This document shows positions 24,627-32,926 of a stretch of 64,000 nucleotides of DNA, piece after piece (the first letter of the stretch is position 1; the number at the start of each line of letters is the position of its first letter). The stretch lies in assembly GCF_000702665.1 (NCBI RefSeq), contig NZ_JNJA01000017.1, positions 22,051 through 86,050 on the forward strand, given 5' to 3'. Below the pieces are notes generated by a model, which was not told where the DNA came from, made no database searches, and saw nothing but the letters and a program-made list of their open reading frames with translations. Both the position numbers and the translations under genes were made by a program. The DNA is from Solidesulfovibrio alcoholivorans DSM 5433. Its GTDB lineage: Bacteria; Desulfobacterota; Desulfovibrionia; Desulfovibrionales; Desulfovibrionaceae.

Positions 24627-25709
24627 TTATTGTTGCGTCTGTACGGCAGGCTGGGTCGCGCCGGCAAGGACCGGCGGCTTGCCGCCGGCTTTCTCGGCGG
24701 CCACGATCTTGAAGCCCTTGTCCAGGAGCTTGGCCGTCTCGCGTTCGCGCACACGCGGATTGCGCGACCCGAGCACCACCGCGATCAGGCGCGTGTCGCC
24801 GCGCTTGGCCGTAGCCACGATGTTGTAGCCCGAGGAGCAGACGAAACCGGTCTTGAGGCCGTCCACGCCCTCGTAGCGGCCGAGCAGGGAGTTGGCGTTG
24901 TGGCGCTGACGGTTGTTGTGGGTGAAATATTGCATGGAATGGATGGTCAGCGCCTTGGGGAACTGCTCCAGGTAGGCGGCGGCCAGACGCAGCATATCGC
25001 GGGCCGTGACCAGCTGGCCGTCGGCGGGCAGGCCGTTGGGGTTCATGAAATGCGAATTGGACATGCCCAGGCGCTTGGCCGTGTCGTTCATGAGGGAAAT
25101 GAAGGCGTCGACGTTGCCGTTTTCCAGATGGTCGGCCATGGTCCAGCAGGCGTCGTTGGCCGAGGCCACGGCGATGCCCTTGATGAGCTCCGTGACCTTG
25201 ATCTGCTCGCCCCGGCGCAGGCGCATGTTGGAGCCGCCCTGGGTCGCGGCGCGCTCCGGGACCTCGACCACGTCCCAGGGCCGCAGCTTGCCCTGGCGAA
25301 TGGCGTCGAAGATGATGTAGAGCGTAAGGATCTTGGTCAGCGAGGCCGGCGCGATCTGGACGTCGGGGTTCTGCTCGTAGAGCAGCTCGCCCGTGGTCAT
25401 GTTCCAGAGCATGGCCGATTTGACGGTCAGGGTCGGCACCGTGCAGACGCCGATGTCGCCCTCTTCGTTCTCCTCGACAGGAGCGGGCGCAACGGCCTTT
25501 TTCCTGCCCTTGCGGGCCTTCTTGGCCGGCGCGGGCGCGGCGGCCTTTTTCGCGGCGACCTTCTTGGCGGCGGGCTTGGCCTTGGCCGAGTCCTTGGCGG
25601 TGTGCTCGGCCTTCTTGGCCAAGGCCGCACCGTCGCCGGCCAGGGGCGCGAGCACCAGGGCGATAACGGCCACGATGGCCGCGAACAGGGCGCGGGAGGT
25701 CTTTTGCAT
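24627..25709 (-). CDS. D-alanyl-D-alanine carboxypeptidase (peptidase S11, DacA/PBP5 type)
   Basis: 360-aa penicillin-binding enzyme that removes terminal D-Ala from peptidoglycan stem peptides in the periplasm. The active-site motifs are intact: SLTK (123-126), SAN (183-185) and KTG (286-288). A signal peptide covers residues 1-31 (ALFAAIVAVIALVLAPLAGD). Between it and the catalytic domain lies an unusual 45-residue Lys/Ala/Pro-rich segment (KKAEHTAKDSAKAKPAAKK...), histone-H1-like in composition. The C-terminal PBP5 domain and membrane anchor of classic DacA are absent. The start is ATG 25709; a TTG seven codons upstream is an alternative. Confidence 0.92.
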   Translation of the reverse strand: MQKTSRALFAAIVAVIALVLAPLAGDGAALAKKAEHTAKDSAKAKPAAKKVAAKKAAAPAPAKKARKGRKKAVAPAPVEENEEGDIGVCTVPTLTVKSAMLWNMTTGELLYEQNPDVQIAPASLTKILTLYIIFDAIRQGKLRPWDVVEVPERAATQGGSNMRLRRGEQIKVTELIKGIAVASANDACWTMADHLENGNVDAFISLMNDTAKRLGMSNSHFMNPNGLPADGQLVTARDMLRLAAAYLEQFPKALTIHSMQYFTHNNRQRHNANSLLGRYEGVDGLKTGFVCSSGYNIVATAKRGDTRLIAVVLGSRNPRVRERETAKLLDKGFKIVAAEKAGGKPPVLAGATQPAVQTQQ

Positions 25710-25922
25710 GCGGCAGGGTTCCCCTTGCAAGGCGAAAACGCCCGGCCGGCCGCGAAGCGTCGGCCGGGACGCCTGCGCTTGTACAAAGGCCGGTCGGGAA
25801 TGTCAAAAGCCCGAACGACCGGCCGCCGTGGGCGTTGCGCCCGGGGCGCGCTTGCCGTAGGATGGGGAAATGGCGAGGGCGAGGTTCTTGCCGCGTTTCG
25901 CGCCACCCCCTGGAGCCGGACC

Positions 25923-26081
25923 ATGCGTCGTATCTGTTTCCTTGTTTTTCTGGCAGCCCTGCCGCTCCTGGCCGGATGCGCGACCCCGCGGGAAACCGCC
26001 AACATCGAAGTCCGCACCACCGGCGACGCCATGGCCTACGGCGTGTATTACAGGAATCCCGCGGCCTCGGGACGGCGCTAG
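25923..26081 (+). CDS. Small lipoprotein, 52 aa
   Basis: Very short predicted lipoprotein: MRRICFLVFLAALPLLAGCA gives a textbook signal peptide with lipobox LAGC at about 16-19. The mature part is only about 34 residues, with no recognised domain. TGGAG lies 8 nt before the ATG. Codon use and the clear lipobox support a real gene. It is divergent from the carboxypeptidase gene. Confidence 0.65.
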   Translation: MRRICFLVFLAALPLLAGCATPRETANIEVRTTGDAMAYGVYYRNPAASGRR

Positions 26082-26146
26082 TGTCCTTGGCCAAACGCCC
26101 CCCCGCGACCCGAAGGACCAAGCGCGTGGATATTTCCTTTTTCTTG

Positions 26147-26167
26147 AAAGATACGGCCGTATTTTTT
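26147..26167 (+). terminator. Weak intrinsic terminator after the small lipoprotein gene
   Basis: AAAGATAC-GGCC-GTATTTTT hairpin containing the 12-bp palindrome ATACGGCCGTAT, running into a T tract (26162-26167). It lies 65 nt after the lipoprotein stop and 27 nt before the kinase start. Confidence 0.4.
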
Positions 26168-26193
26168 GAGCGAAGCAGCACCCGCGACCGCAC

Positions 26194-27672
26194 ATGACCG
26201 ACAATTTCGATTTTCCGGATATCCAGGAACGCCTGGTCAAGCTCGAAGAGGCGTTCGCCGACCACAACGCCTACCAGTTCAAGAAGACCATGGCCGAACT
26301 GCGCCGCGCGGCCAAGATGCGCGCCAATGCCGCCGCGCTGTCGCGGGCGGAGCTGCTCGACTGCCGCAAGGAGTCCGAGCGCACCCGCAAACAGTGCATG
26401 GACCTGCAAGCCAAGCTCAAGACCGTGGTGGACCGCTTCGAAGGGAGTTTCACGGCCTTCGAGAAGTTCCGCAAGGCCATCCGCGTGGTGGAAATGATGC
26501 GCGGCCACGAGGACCTGCCGGTCATCCTCGAACGCATCCAGGATCTCTTCGGCCTCCACGCCGTGAGCCTCCTGCTCGATGCCGCGGAGTTCGGCCCGTT
26601 CGATCCGCCCGGGGCCAGGCTCGTGCCGCTTAACGCCATGCGCGACGCCCTGGCCGCGCTCTCGCCCGAAGCGGCCAAGGGCCGGCCCTGCATGTGCCCC
26701 GTAAGCGCCGTGCCCGATCCCGCTTTTTTCTTCGGCCCGGATTTCTGCGCCGGGCGCAAGGTGCTGCTGCTCGGCTCGTGCTTCATCTCGCCCCTGCGCG
26801 ACAAGTTCGGCGCGCAGCGCCTCATCGGCATCCTGAGCTTTTTCGATTCCAACCCCGACCGCTACACCAGCGAAAAAGGGTCGGAGTTCGCCTCCCATTT
26901 CGCCGACATCCTGGGCTACACCATCGTCGACATCACGGACCGCAAAAAGGCCGAACGCCTGCGCGAGGACGTGGAGCGCATGACCCGCCACGACCTCAAG
27001 TCGCCGCTGACGGCCGTGCTCACCCTGCCGCAACTGCTGCGCCGCGACGGCAACCTGACCGAGCGCCAGACGGACATGCTGGGGCTCATGCAGCACGCCG
27101 GCTACCGCATGCTCAACATGATCAACCAGTCCCTGGACCTCTACCGCATGGAGCGCGGGGTCTACGAGCTTTCGCCCGACAAGGTGGACATGCTGTCCAT
27201 CGTGGACAACATCGCGGGCGAGCTGCACGGCATGCTGGAGGCCAGCCGGCTGTCGCTTTCCGTCCTCGTGCGCGGCGCGCCGCGGGCTCCCGGCGATGCC
27301 TTCGTCGTGCGCGGCGAGGAAATGCTGCTCTACACCATGCTCTCGAACCTGGTGAAAAACGCCATGGAAGCCTCTCCCGAGGGCGCGCGCGTGACCGTGG
27401 ACATGCGCGAGGGCGCGACCCTCGACGTGGCCATTTCCAATGAAGGCGCGGTCCCGGCCCGCATCCGCGACTGTTTTTTCGAAAAATACGCCACCGCCGG
27501 CAAAAAAGACGGCACGGGCCTTGGCACCTACGGCGCGCGGCTCATTGCCGAGACCCACGGCGCGAAGATCGCCATGGCCACCTCCGAGGAAGCCGGCACC
27601 ACGGTGACGGTGTCCTTTCCCCGGCCCCGGCAGCCCCGAAAAGCGGCCGCCCCCGACGCCCTTTCCGCATAA
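26194..27672 (+). CDS. Sensor histidine kinase with N-terminal coiled coil and GAF/DUF484-like domain
   Basis: 492-aa soluble kinase, no membrane segment. Residues 1-90 form coiled coil (AELRRAAKMRANAAALSRAE). Residues about 90-245 resemble a GAF or DUF484 sensory domain (GHEDLPVILERIQDLFGLHA ... RLIGILSFFDSNPDRYTSEK) with several cysteines (CMCPVS, DFCAGRK, GSCFIS) that could bind a metal or sense redox. The phosphoacceptor is His266 in MTRHDLKSPL, then HATPase_c with N-box LSNLVKNAMEAS and G-box KDGTGLGTYGARL. The cognate response regulator is not in the vicinity. No strong ribosome site; ATG 26194 chosen. Confidence 0.88.
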   Translation: MTDNFDFPDIQERLVKLEEAFADHNAYQFKKTMAELRRAAKMRANAAALSRAELLDCRKESERTRKQCMDLQAKLKTVVDRFEGSFTAFEKFRKAIRVVEMMRGHEDLPVILERIQDLFGLHAVSLLLDAAEFGPFDPPGARLVPLNAMRDALAALSPEAAKGRPCMCPVSAVPDPAFFFGPDFCAGRKVLLLGSCFISPLRDKFGAQRLIGILSFFDSNPDRYTSEKGSEFASHFADILGYTIVDITDRKKAERLREDVERMTRHDLKSPLTAVLTLPQLLRRDGNLTERQTDMLGLMQHAGYRMLNMINQSLDLYRMERGVYELSPDKVDMLSIVDNIAGELHGMLEASRLSLSVLVRGAPRAPGDAFVVRGEEMLLYTMLSNLVKNAMEASPEGARVTVDMREGATLDVAISNEGAVPARIRDCFFEKYATAGKKDGTGLGTYGARLIAETHGAKIAMATSEEAGTTVTVSFPRPRQPRKAAAPDALSA

Positions 27673-27673
27673 G

Positions 27674-27693
27674 GCCCGGGACGCGTCCCGGGC
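27674..27693. terminator. 20-bp perfect palindrome between convergent genes
   Basis: GCCCGGGACGCGTCCCGGGC immediately after the kinase stop codon, facing the alanine-rich gene. There is no T run; it could stabilise the 3' end or terminate in both directions. Confidence 0.45.
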
Positions 27694-27793
27694 AACAGCG
27701 ACAGGGCATCCCCGCAACGGCAGCGTCCCGCCGGCCCCGCAAACGTGCGCCAGGCGGCATCCGACCGAATGGGAACCTTGGGGAAGAAAGGAA

Positions 27794-28231
27794 TCACGCC
27801 TGGGCGGAGAGCATGGCGCCGCTTCGCGCGGCGCTCGTCGTACCGGCGCGGCCGTAGGCCCGAAGCGCCCGGCCCGAAGTCGCCTGGGGGGCGTCGCCCG
27901 AAGCACCCGTCGTCGATGCGCCGCCCGTTTGCGCAGCACCCGCCCGTGCCGTGCCGGCAAGGCCCGCGGCCACGGCCGCCTGGCGCGCGCCGGCTTCGCC
28001 TTCGCCGCCGTAGCTGCGTCCCTGGGACTGCGAACCGCCCTCGCCGGCCCCGGCCTCCCGCACGGGTCCGCTGCCCACATCGGCCGCCTCGGATACGGCC
28101 GGGATGGCGGCGGCCGGCGCATCGGCCGGAGCCGTGGCCCGGGGGGCGGTCGGCGGATCGGCCGCGACCGGAGCCTGGGCCCCGTAGAGCCCGAGCCATC
28201 CGTAGCCGCCGCTGTCCACCGCATCGATCAT
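27794..28231 (-). CDS. Alanine-rich protein of unknown function, possibly flagellar regulon
   Basis: 145-aa low-complexity protein, rich in Ala, Gly, Ser and Thr. It has an aromatic N-terminus (MIDAVDSGGYGWLGLYGAQA) and a QSQGRSYGGEGEAGARQAAV stretch. No known domain. The start is ATG 28231, with GAGG 8 nt upstream; an ATG two codons earlier is too close to that site. What supports it as a gene is the upstream sigma-28-like promoter on the same strand (28275-28302) and the ribosome site. If that promoter is real, the protein is expressed late with flagellar/chemotaxis genes. High-GC spurious ORFs are a real risk here. Confidence 0.5.
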   Translation of the reverse strand: MIDAVDSGGYGWLGLYGAQAPVAADPPTAPRATAPADAPAAAIPAVSEAADVGSGPVREAGAGEGGSQSQGRSYGGEGEAGARQAAVAAGLAGTARAGAAQTGGASTTGASGDAPQATSGRALRAYGRAGTTSAARSGAMLSAQA

Positions 28232-28274
28232 GACCATGTCCTCGTTACAACGGTTTTCACCTTGTCCACGATGC

Positions 28275-28302
28275 TTATCGGCAGCAACGACAAGACTCTT
28301 TA
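28275..28302 (-). promoter_or_regulatory. Sigma-28 (FliA)-like promoter
   Basis: On the minus strand TAAA (28299-28302) and GCCGATAA (28275-28282) are separated by 16 nt. The E. coli FliA consensus is TAAA-N15-GCCGATAA, so the -10 element matches at all eight positions and the spacing is one base long. It lies 44 nt upstream of the alanine-rich gene. Confidence 0.55.
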
Positions 28303-28335
28303 GGCCCGAGGCGAAAAAGTCTATGCTGCCCTCCC

Positions 28336-29373
28336 ATGCCGCAGCATCCTCCGGCCGTGTACGCCGTCACCGCCAAAGGCCTCGCCCTGGGCCGCCGCCT
28401 GGCCGATCACCTCGGCGCGACGCTTTTCGCCCCGGCGCGGTTGGCCGGCGCGCACGGCGCTACGCCCTTCGATTCTCTGGCGGGCCTCGTGGCCGCGACC
28501 TTCGACGCCCGGCCGGCACACGTGTTCGTGTGCGCCTGCGGCATCGCCGTGCGCGCCATCGCCCCGCACCTGCGCGACAAGGCGCACGATCCGGCCGTGG
28601 TCTGCCTGGACGACGCCGGCCGTTTCGCCGTAAGCCTCCTTTCCGGCCATCTCGGCGGGGCCAACGACCTGGCCCGCGAACTGGCCGCGCTGACGGGCGC
28701 GGTCCCGGTGGTGACCACGGCCACGGACGCGGCCGGCGCGCCGGCCATCGAGATGCTCGCCCGCGACAACGGCCTGACGCTCGGCAATGCGCCGGCCGTG
28801 CGCCGGGTCAACGCCGCCCTGGCCGCCGGAAAGCGCGTCGCCGTGTTCGACCCGCTGGGGCTTTTTTCCGTGGCCGACGCGCAGGCGGCGGCGTTTTTCG
28901 AATGGGTGGCCGCGCCGGTCGCGCCGGACGCGGACACGCCGCTCGTCGTCGTGGACTGGCGGCTCGGGCCCGAGGCCCCGGACCGGCTGTACCTGCGGCC
29001 CAAAGTCCTCGTCGCCGGCGTGGGCTGCCGGCGCGGCGCGCCCGCCGCGGACATCCTGGGACTGCTCGAACGCGTCTGCCGGGAGCGGGGGCTCAGCCGC
29101 GACAGCATCGGCGTCGTGGCCAGCATCGCAGCCAAGCGCGACGAACCGGGGCTGCTCGAGGCGGCCGCGCAGCTCGGGGCGGCCCTGGCTTTTTTTTCAC
29201 CCGAACAACTTGCCGCCGTGCCCGCGCCCCATCCGTCGGACACGGTCAAACGCCACATGGGAGTGGGCAGCGTATGCGAAGCCGCGGCGATGCTGGCCTC
29301 GGGGGGCGGGAAGCTCCTTGCGCCGAAAACCGTGACCAAATGCTCCACGGCGGCACTGTGCCTGGCCGTCTGA
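28336..29373 (+). CDS. cbiG: Cobalt-precorrin-5A hydrolase CbiG
   Basis: 345-aa enzyme of the anaerobic cobalamin pathway that opens the delta-lactone of cobalt-precorrin-5A with loss of acetaldehyde. The N-terminal and central region (VFVCACGIAVRAIAPHLRDK, then CLDDAGRFAVSLLSGHLGGA) and the C-terminal CbiG domain (LVAGVGCRRGAPAADILGLL, PSDTVKRHMGVGSVCEAAAM) are canonical. The downstream cbiH start overlaps its end by 34 nt in another frame, so the two are coupled. Use of the early-cobalt route fits a strict anaerobe. Confidence 0.96.
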   Translation: MPQHPPAVYAVTAKGLALGRRLADHLGATLFAPARLAGAHGATPFDSLAGLVAATFDARPAHVFVCACGIAVRAIAPHLRDKAHDPAVVCLDDAGRFAVSLLSGHLGGANDLARELAALTGAVPVVTTATDAAGAPAIEMLARDNGLTLGNAPAVRRVNAALAAGKRVAVFDPLGLFSVADAQAAAFFEWVAAPVAPDADTPLVVVDWRLGPEAPDRLYLRPKVLVAGVGCRRGAPAADILGLLERVCRERGLSRDSIGVVASIAAKRDEPGLLEAAAQLGAALAFFSPEQLAAVPAPHPSDTVKRHMGVGSVCEAAAMLASGGGKLLAPKTVTKCSTAALCLAV

Positions 29374-30119
29374 CCGTCGTCGGGCTCGGCCCCGGCGACC
29401 CGGCGCTGCTTGCGCCCATGGCCGCCGACGCCCTGGCCGGGGCGCAGGTCGTCGTGGGCTACACCGCCTACGTGGACCTCGTGCCGCCGGACCTGCTCGC
29501 CGGCAAGACGGTCCTGGCCACGGGCATGACCGGGGAGGTGGAACGCTGCCGGGGCGCGCTCGAGGCCGCTGCCGCCGGAGAGCGCGTGGCGCTCGTCTCG
29601 AGCGGCGACGCCGGCGTCTACGGCATGGCCGGGCTGGCCCTGGAGATGCTCGAGGCCATGGGGCTTGCCGGGACCCTGGAATTCCAGGTCGCGCCGGGCA
29701 TCCCGGCCGTGTGCGCCGCCGCCGCCCTGCTCGGCGCGCCGCTCACCCACGATTTCGCCGTGGTCAGCCTGTCCGACCTGCTCACGCCGCTGGACGTCAT
29801 CCGCCGCCGCGTGGACGCGGCCCTTGGCGCGGATTTCGTGCTGGCGCTGTACAATCCCCGCTCCCGGCGCAGAAGCGGCCATCTTGCCGAGACCCTGGCC
29901 ACGGCGGCGCGCCACCGCGCCCCGGACACCCCGGTCGGCATGGTCAAGAACGCTTTCCGCCCGGGCCAGGACATCCGCGTCACGCCCCTTGCCGCCGCCG
30001 ATCCGGAGTTCGCGGACATGCTTACCCTGGTCGTTGTCGGCAACAGCGCCACGCGCATGGCCGCCGGACGCATGCTGACCCCGCGCGGCTATGCCGGCAA
30101 ATACGCCTTGGGGCAGTGA
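29340..30119 (+). CDS. cbiH: Cobalt-precorrin-3B C17-methyltransferase CbiH (CobJ family)
   Basis: 259-aa SAM-dependent methyltransferase that methylates C17 and contracts the corrin ring. Signature segments: LTVVGLGPGDPALLAPMAAD, ERVALVSSGDAGVYGMAGLA, GIPAVCAAAALLGAPLTHDF and LVVVGNSATRMAAGRMLTPR. The start is taken as ATG 29340, overlapping cbiG; an in-frame GTG at 29358 would remove six residues and cannot be excluded. A much longer reading in the same frame from 28230 is only open frame. It works directly upstream of CbiG in the pathway. Confidence 0.95.
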   Translation: MLHGGTVPGRLTVVGLGPGDPALLAPMAADALAGAQVVVGYTAYVDLVPPDLLAGKTVLATGMTGEVERCRGALEAAAAGERVALVSSGDAGVYGMAGLALEMLEAMGLAGTLEFQVAPGIPAVCAAAALLGAPLTHDFAVVSLSDLLTPLDVIRRRVDAALGADFVLALYNPRSRRRSGHLAETLATAARHRAPDTPVGMVKNAFRPGQDIRVTPLAAADPEFADMLTLVVVGNSATRMAAGRMLTPRGYAGKYALGQ

Positions 30120-30169
30120 TTTCCGATCGTTTTGGGCTGCAATCCTTCCCCTTTTTCGGCTACGCCTCC

Positions 30170-30199
30170 TTGACAGCCTGTCCGGGCTGGCCGTACAAA
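30170..30199 (+). promoter_or_regulatory. Predicted sigma-70 promoter for cytochrome c3
   Basis: Consensus TTGACA (30170-30175), 18-nt spacer, TACAAA (30194-30199), 40 nt before the start codon. Confidence 0.65.
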
Positions 30200-30238
30200 C
30201 CGTATGCGATAAATTATTCTTGGAAGGAGGTGTGAGGG

Positions 30239-30622
30239 ATGAAAAAGGCGTTGTTTACGGTACTTGCATGTGCGGCGTTGGTGGGCTTCGTGGGTCTGCC
30301 CGTGCTGCAGGCCGTGGAAGCTCCGGCTGACCTGACCATCAAGGCTCCGGAGGGCATGGCCACCACCCAGTCTCCTGTGGCGTTCTCCCACAAGGGACAT
30401 GCCAAGATCGACTGCAAGGTCTGCCACCACAAGGGTGAGGCCAACCAGAAATGCGCTTCGGCCGGCTGCCATGACAGCACCGACCCCAAGGACAAGACCA
30501 GCGAAAAGTCGTTCTACAAGGCCTACCACGACATGAAGAGCGAAAAGAGCTGCATCGGCTGCCACAAGAAGGAAGCCAAGGGCCCGACCAAGTGCCCCGA
30601 GTGCCATCCCAAGAAGAGCTAA
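30239..30622 (+). CDS. cycA: Tetrahaem type I cytochrome c3
   Basis: 127-aa periplasmic electron carrier between hydrogenases and membrane complexes, hallmark of Desulfovibrio. A signal peptide covers about residues 1-25. Four haem sites are visible: C59-x2-C62-H63, C72-x4-C77-H78, C105-x2-C108-H109 and C119-x2-C122-H123. Candidate distal axial histidines are H51, H54, H64 and H97. Only haem 2 uses the CX4CH spacing; in several relatives haem 4 does too. The ribosome site GGAAGGAGGTG is near-perfect, consistent with very high expression. It is monocistronic, with its own promoter and terminator. Confidence 0.98.
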   Translation: MKKALFTVLACAALVGFVGLPVLQAVEAPADLTIKAPEGMATTQSPVAFSHKGHAKIDCKVCHHKGEANQKCASAGCHDSTDPKDKTSEKSFYKAYHDMKSEKSCIGCHKKEAKGPTKCPECHPKKS

Positions 30623-30631
30623 AGCAACTGT

Positions 30632-30673
30632 GCGAGGCCGGGAGCCTATCCCCCGGCCTCGCCCTCCTTTTTT
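30632..30673 (+). terminator. Intrinsic terminator of cytochrome c3
   Basis: 11-bp perfect stem GCGAGGCCGGG (30632-30642) / CCCGGCCTCGC (30652-30662), 9-nt loop, then CCTCC and six T residues (30668-30673). Confidence 0.88.
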
Positions 30674-30702
30674 CCTGACGCCGCGAGCGGCCGAGGTATC
30701 CC

Positions 30703-32736
30703 ATGGCGACCGACAAGCCCCTTCCCGACGCTGACGACGACATCATCGACCTGACCGACCTCGTGGAAGAGGGGCCGGGCGAGGGCAAGGCCGCGGCCGA
30801 CGACGGTCCCGTGGACATGAGCTTCGAACAGGAGCTCGAAGACCTCTTCGGCGACGCCGACCCCGGCATGCCCAAGGATGCCGCGCCCAAGCCGGCCGCC
30901 GCTGCCGCCGCTTCCGCCGCTTCCACAGACGCCGCCGATGCCGACGACGGCGTCATCGATCTGGCCGGGCTGGGCCTGGATGACGAAGCGCCCGCCCAAT
31001 CCGCCGCCGCATCCGCCACGTCTCATGACGACGACATCATGGACCTTTCCGGGCTCGGCCTCGATGAGGACGTCCCGGCGACGCCTCCCCTCAAAGCCAA
31101 GGGCGAGGTGGACGAAGCCGACGACGATCTCGATTTCGCGGGCCTCGGCTTTGACGAGGATACGGACAAGAAAGCTGCGCCCCTTTCCGAGGACGCCGCC
31201 ATGGCCGACCTGTTCGCCGACGCCGACAAGGACATTGCGACGCCCGAAGCCGAACCCGAAGCGGAAGTCGCGCTCGAACCCGGGAGCGCAACCGCGCCCG
31301 AGTCCGTGCTGGCGGAAGACGCCATGGACCTCGGCGACATGGACCTCGAGGCCCTGGCCCCGGAGCCCAAGGAGGCGACGGAGGCCGACGACGCGGCCAT
31401 GGCCGACCTGCTCGGCGAACTGCCTGACGCCGCGCTCCCCGAAGACATCGACGTGGCCGATCTTTCTTCCCTGTCCGCCCTGGAAGAGCCTGCCCCCGCA
31501 CCCGGGCCCGCAGCCGCGGCTCCTGCCGCCGCAGCGGCCGTTGGCGCGGCGACGCTCGGCGCGGTGGCCGTGGCCGCAACCGCCGCCGCGACGCCGGCCG
31601 CCCAGGCGGGCGTCATCGACCTCGGCGCCCTGGACAACCTCATCGATGCGGCCAAGGGCCCCGCGCCCGAACCCGAGCCCGGGGCGCCCGAGGACCGGGA
31701 GCGCCTGGAGGCCCAGGGCAAGCGCCTGGAAGCCGTGGAAACGGCCATCGCCTCCCTGCTCGACCGCATCGAATCGCTTTCCGCCACGGACGGCGACGCC
31801 CTGGCCGACGCCTTGTCGGCCAGGCTCGAGGACGCCTTGTCCGAACGCCTGGAGGCGGTCCTGGCCGGGCTGCCCCAGCCGGATACGGAAGGGCTGCACG
31901 CCCGGATCATGGCCGAACTGGACACGCGCGCCGTCAAGGACCGCACCAAGATGCTGGCCGATCTGGCCAGCACCCTGGACCAGCGTTTCGAAACCCTCGT
32001 GGCGGGCCTGCCCAAGCCCGAGGCGCCGGAGGACCTGAGCGGCGCACTGGAGACGCTCGGGCAGTCCCTGGAGCGCCTGGAAGCGCAGGCCGGGGAACGC
32101 GAGACAGCATTCAAGGATTTCGCCAGCAGCGTGGAGACGCATCTGGCCGAGCTGCGCCGCGAACTGCCCGAGCCCGGGGAATTCGTCACCCAGGCGGGCC
32201 TGCACGAAAGCCTGGAGACCCTGCGCGAAACCCTGGCGCGGGATATCGCCGGCAACCTCGACGAGCGCCTCGGCGAACTGCGCCGCGAGTTGCGCGAGTC
32301 CCTGGCCGGCGACATCGCCGCCGGGCTCGACGAGCGCCTGGGAGCCGTGCGCGGCGAATTGCGCGAAGCCCTGGCCGAAGAGATCGCCGCCGCCCTCGAC
32401 GAACGCCTCGGCGGCGTTGCCGAGGGCGCGCAAAAGGCCGCCCGCGAAGAGGCGCAGGCCCTGGGCGAGGTGCTCTCCGGCCGCATCGAGGCCCTGGAAA
32501 CCGACCGCATCGATCCCGACGCCCTGACGCAGAAAATCCGCGACGCCCTGCTCGCCGACCTGCCCGACGCCGCCGCCATGGAGCGGCTTGCGGCCAAGCC
32601 CGACCGCAAGGACCTCGACGACGCCGTGGAGGCCCTGCGCAAGGAACTGGCCGCATCCCTGGAAAAAAGCGTGCCCCAGGTCGCGGCCACGGTCATCCGC
32701 GAGGAAATCGCCGCCCTGCTCAAGGACTTTTCCTAG
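30703..32736 (+). CDS. Large acidic repeat / coiled-coil protein of unknown function
   Basis: 677-aa cytoplasmic protein. Residues 1-320 are very acidic and Ala-rich, with at least six copies of a short motif, D-x-(I/L/M)-D-L-x-x-L (DIIDLTDLV, GVIDLAGLGLDDE, DIMDLSGLGLDED, DDLDFAGLGFDED, GVIDLGALDNLID). An Ala-rich hydrophobic stretch (about 265-300) follows. Residues 330-677 are predicted coiled coil with repeated LDERLGELRRELRE-like heptads. The last helix (VPQVAATVIREEIAALLKDF) resembles C-terminal helices seen in polar scaffold-type proteins such as PopZ, which is weak evidence. GAGG precedes ATG 30703. A scaffold or signalling hub role is inference only. Confidence 0.75.
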   Translation: MATDKPLPDADDDIIDLTDLVEEGPGEGKAAADDGPVDMSFEQELEDLFGDADPGMPKDAAPKPAAAAAASAASTDAADADDGVIDLAGLGLDDEAPAQSAAASATSHDDDIMDLSGLGLDEDVPATPPLKAKGEVDEADDDLDFAGLGFDEDTDKKAAPLSEDAAMADLFADADKDIATPEAEPEAEVALEPGSATAPESVLAEDAMDLGDMDLEALAPEPKEATEADDAAMADLLGELPDAALPEDIDVADLSSLSALEEPAPAPGPAAAAPAAAAAVGAATLGAVAVAATAAATPAAQAGVIDLGALDNLIDAAKGPAPEPEPGAPEDRERLEAQGKRLEAVETAIASLLDRIESLSATDGDALADALSARLEDALSERLEAVLAGLPQPDTEGLHARIMAELDTRAVKDRTKMLADLASTLDQRFETLVAGLPKPEAPEDLSGALETLGQSLERLEAQAGERETAFKDFASSVETHLAELRRELPEPGEFVTQAGLHESLETLRETLARDIAGNLDERLGELRRELRESLAGDIAAGLDERLGAVRGELREALAEEIAAALDERLGGVAEGAQKAAREEAQALGEVLSGRIEALETDRIDPDALTQKIRDALLADLPDAAAMERLAAKPDRKDLDDAVEALRKELAASLEKSVPQVAATVIREEIAALLKDFS

Positions 32737-32772
32737 GCAAAAACGCACGCCCCACGGGGCGTTGCGGCAAGA

Positions 32773-32844
32773 AAAGGGATTTTTCGCTGCGCGCGCGGTG
32801 ACGGCTCAAGGCCCGTCCGTGGGCGCGCAGGGGAAAATCCCTTT
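32773..32844. terminator. Long imperfect hairpin between convergent genes
   Basis: 22-nt arms (32773-32794 and 32823-32844): 11 bp, three mismatches, 8 bp, plus an inner GACGG/CCGTC pair. It lies between the coiled-coil gene and the hybrid kinase gene, both ending here. The rest of 32737-32926 shows nothing else. Confidence 0.5.
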
Positions 32845-32926
32845 CCGCATTACGGGGGTGGGCTCGCCCGTGCCGCTGCAGACATCCGCTCGCGGCTGCC
32901 CCTGTGGCCGCAGGGCGTGGCGGGGA

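Noticed and set aside
24439..28224. 1261-codon open frame on the minus strand
   Set aside because: It crosses parts of several well-supported genes on both strands, has Arg/Gly-rich composition, and is an effect of high GC.
28238..28335. Cobalamin riboswitch before cbiG
   Set aside because: Too short an interval and no B12-box-like sequence; none before the CobD-CobQ fusion either.
30646..32748. 700-codon open frame opposite the acidic repeat protein
   Set aside because: Phe/Gly/Gln/Val-rich mirror of the coiled-coil codons; the plus-strand gene has a ribosome site and coherent heptads.
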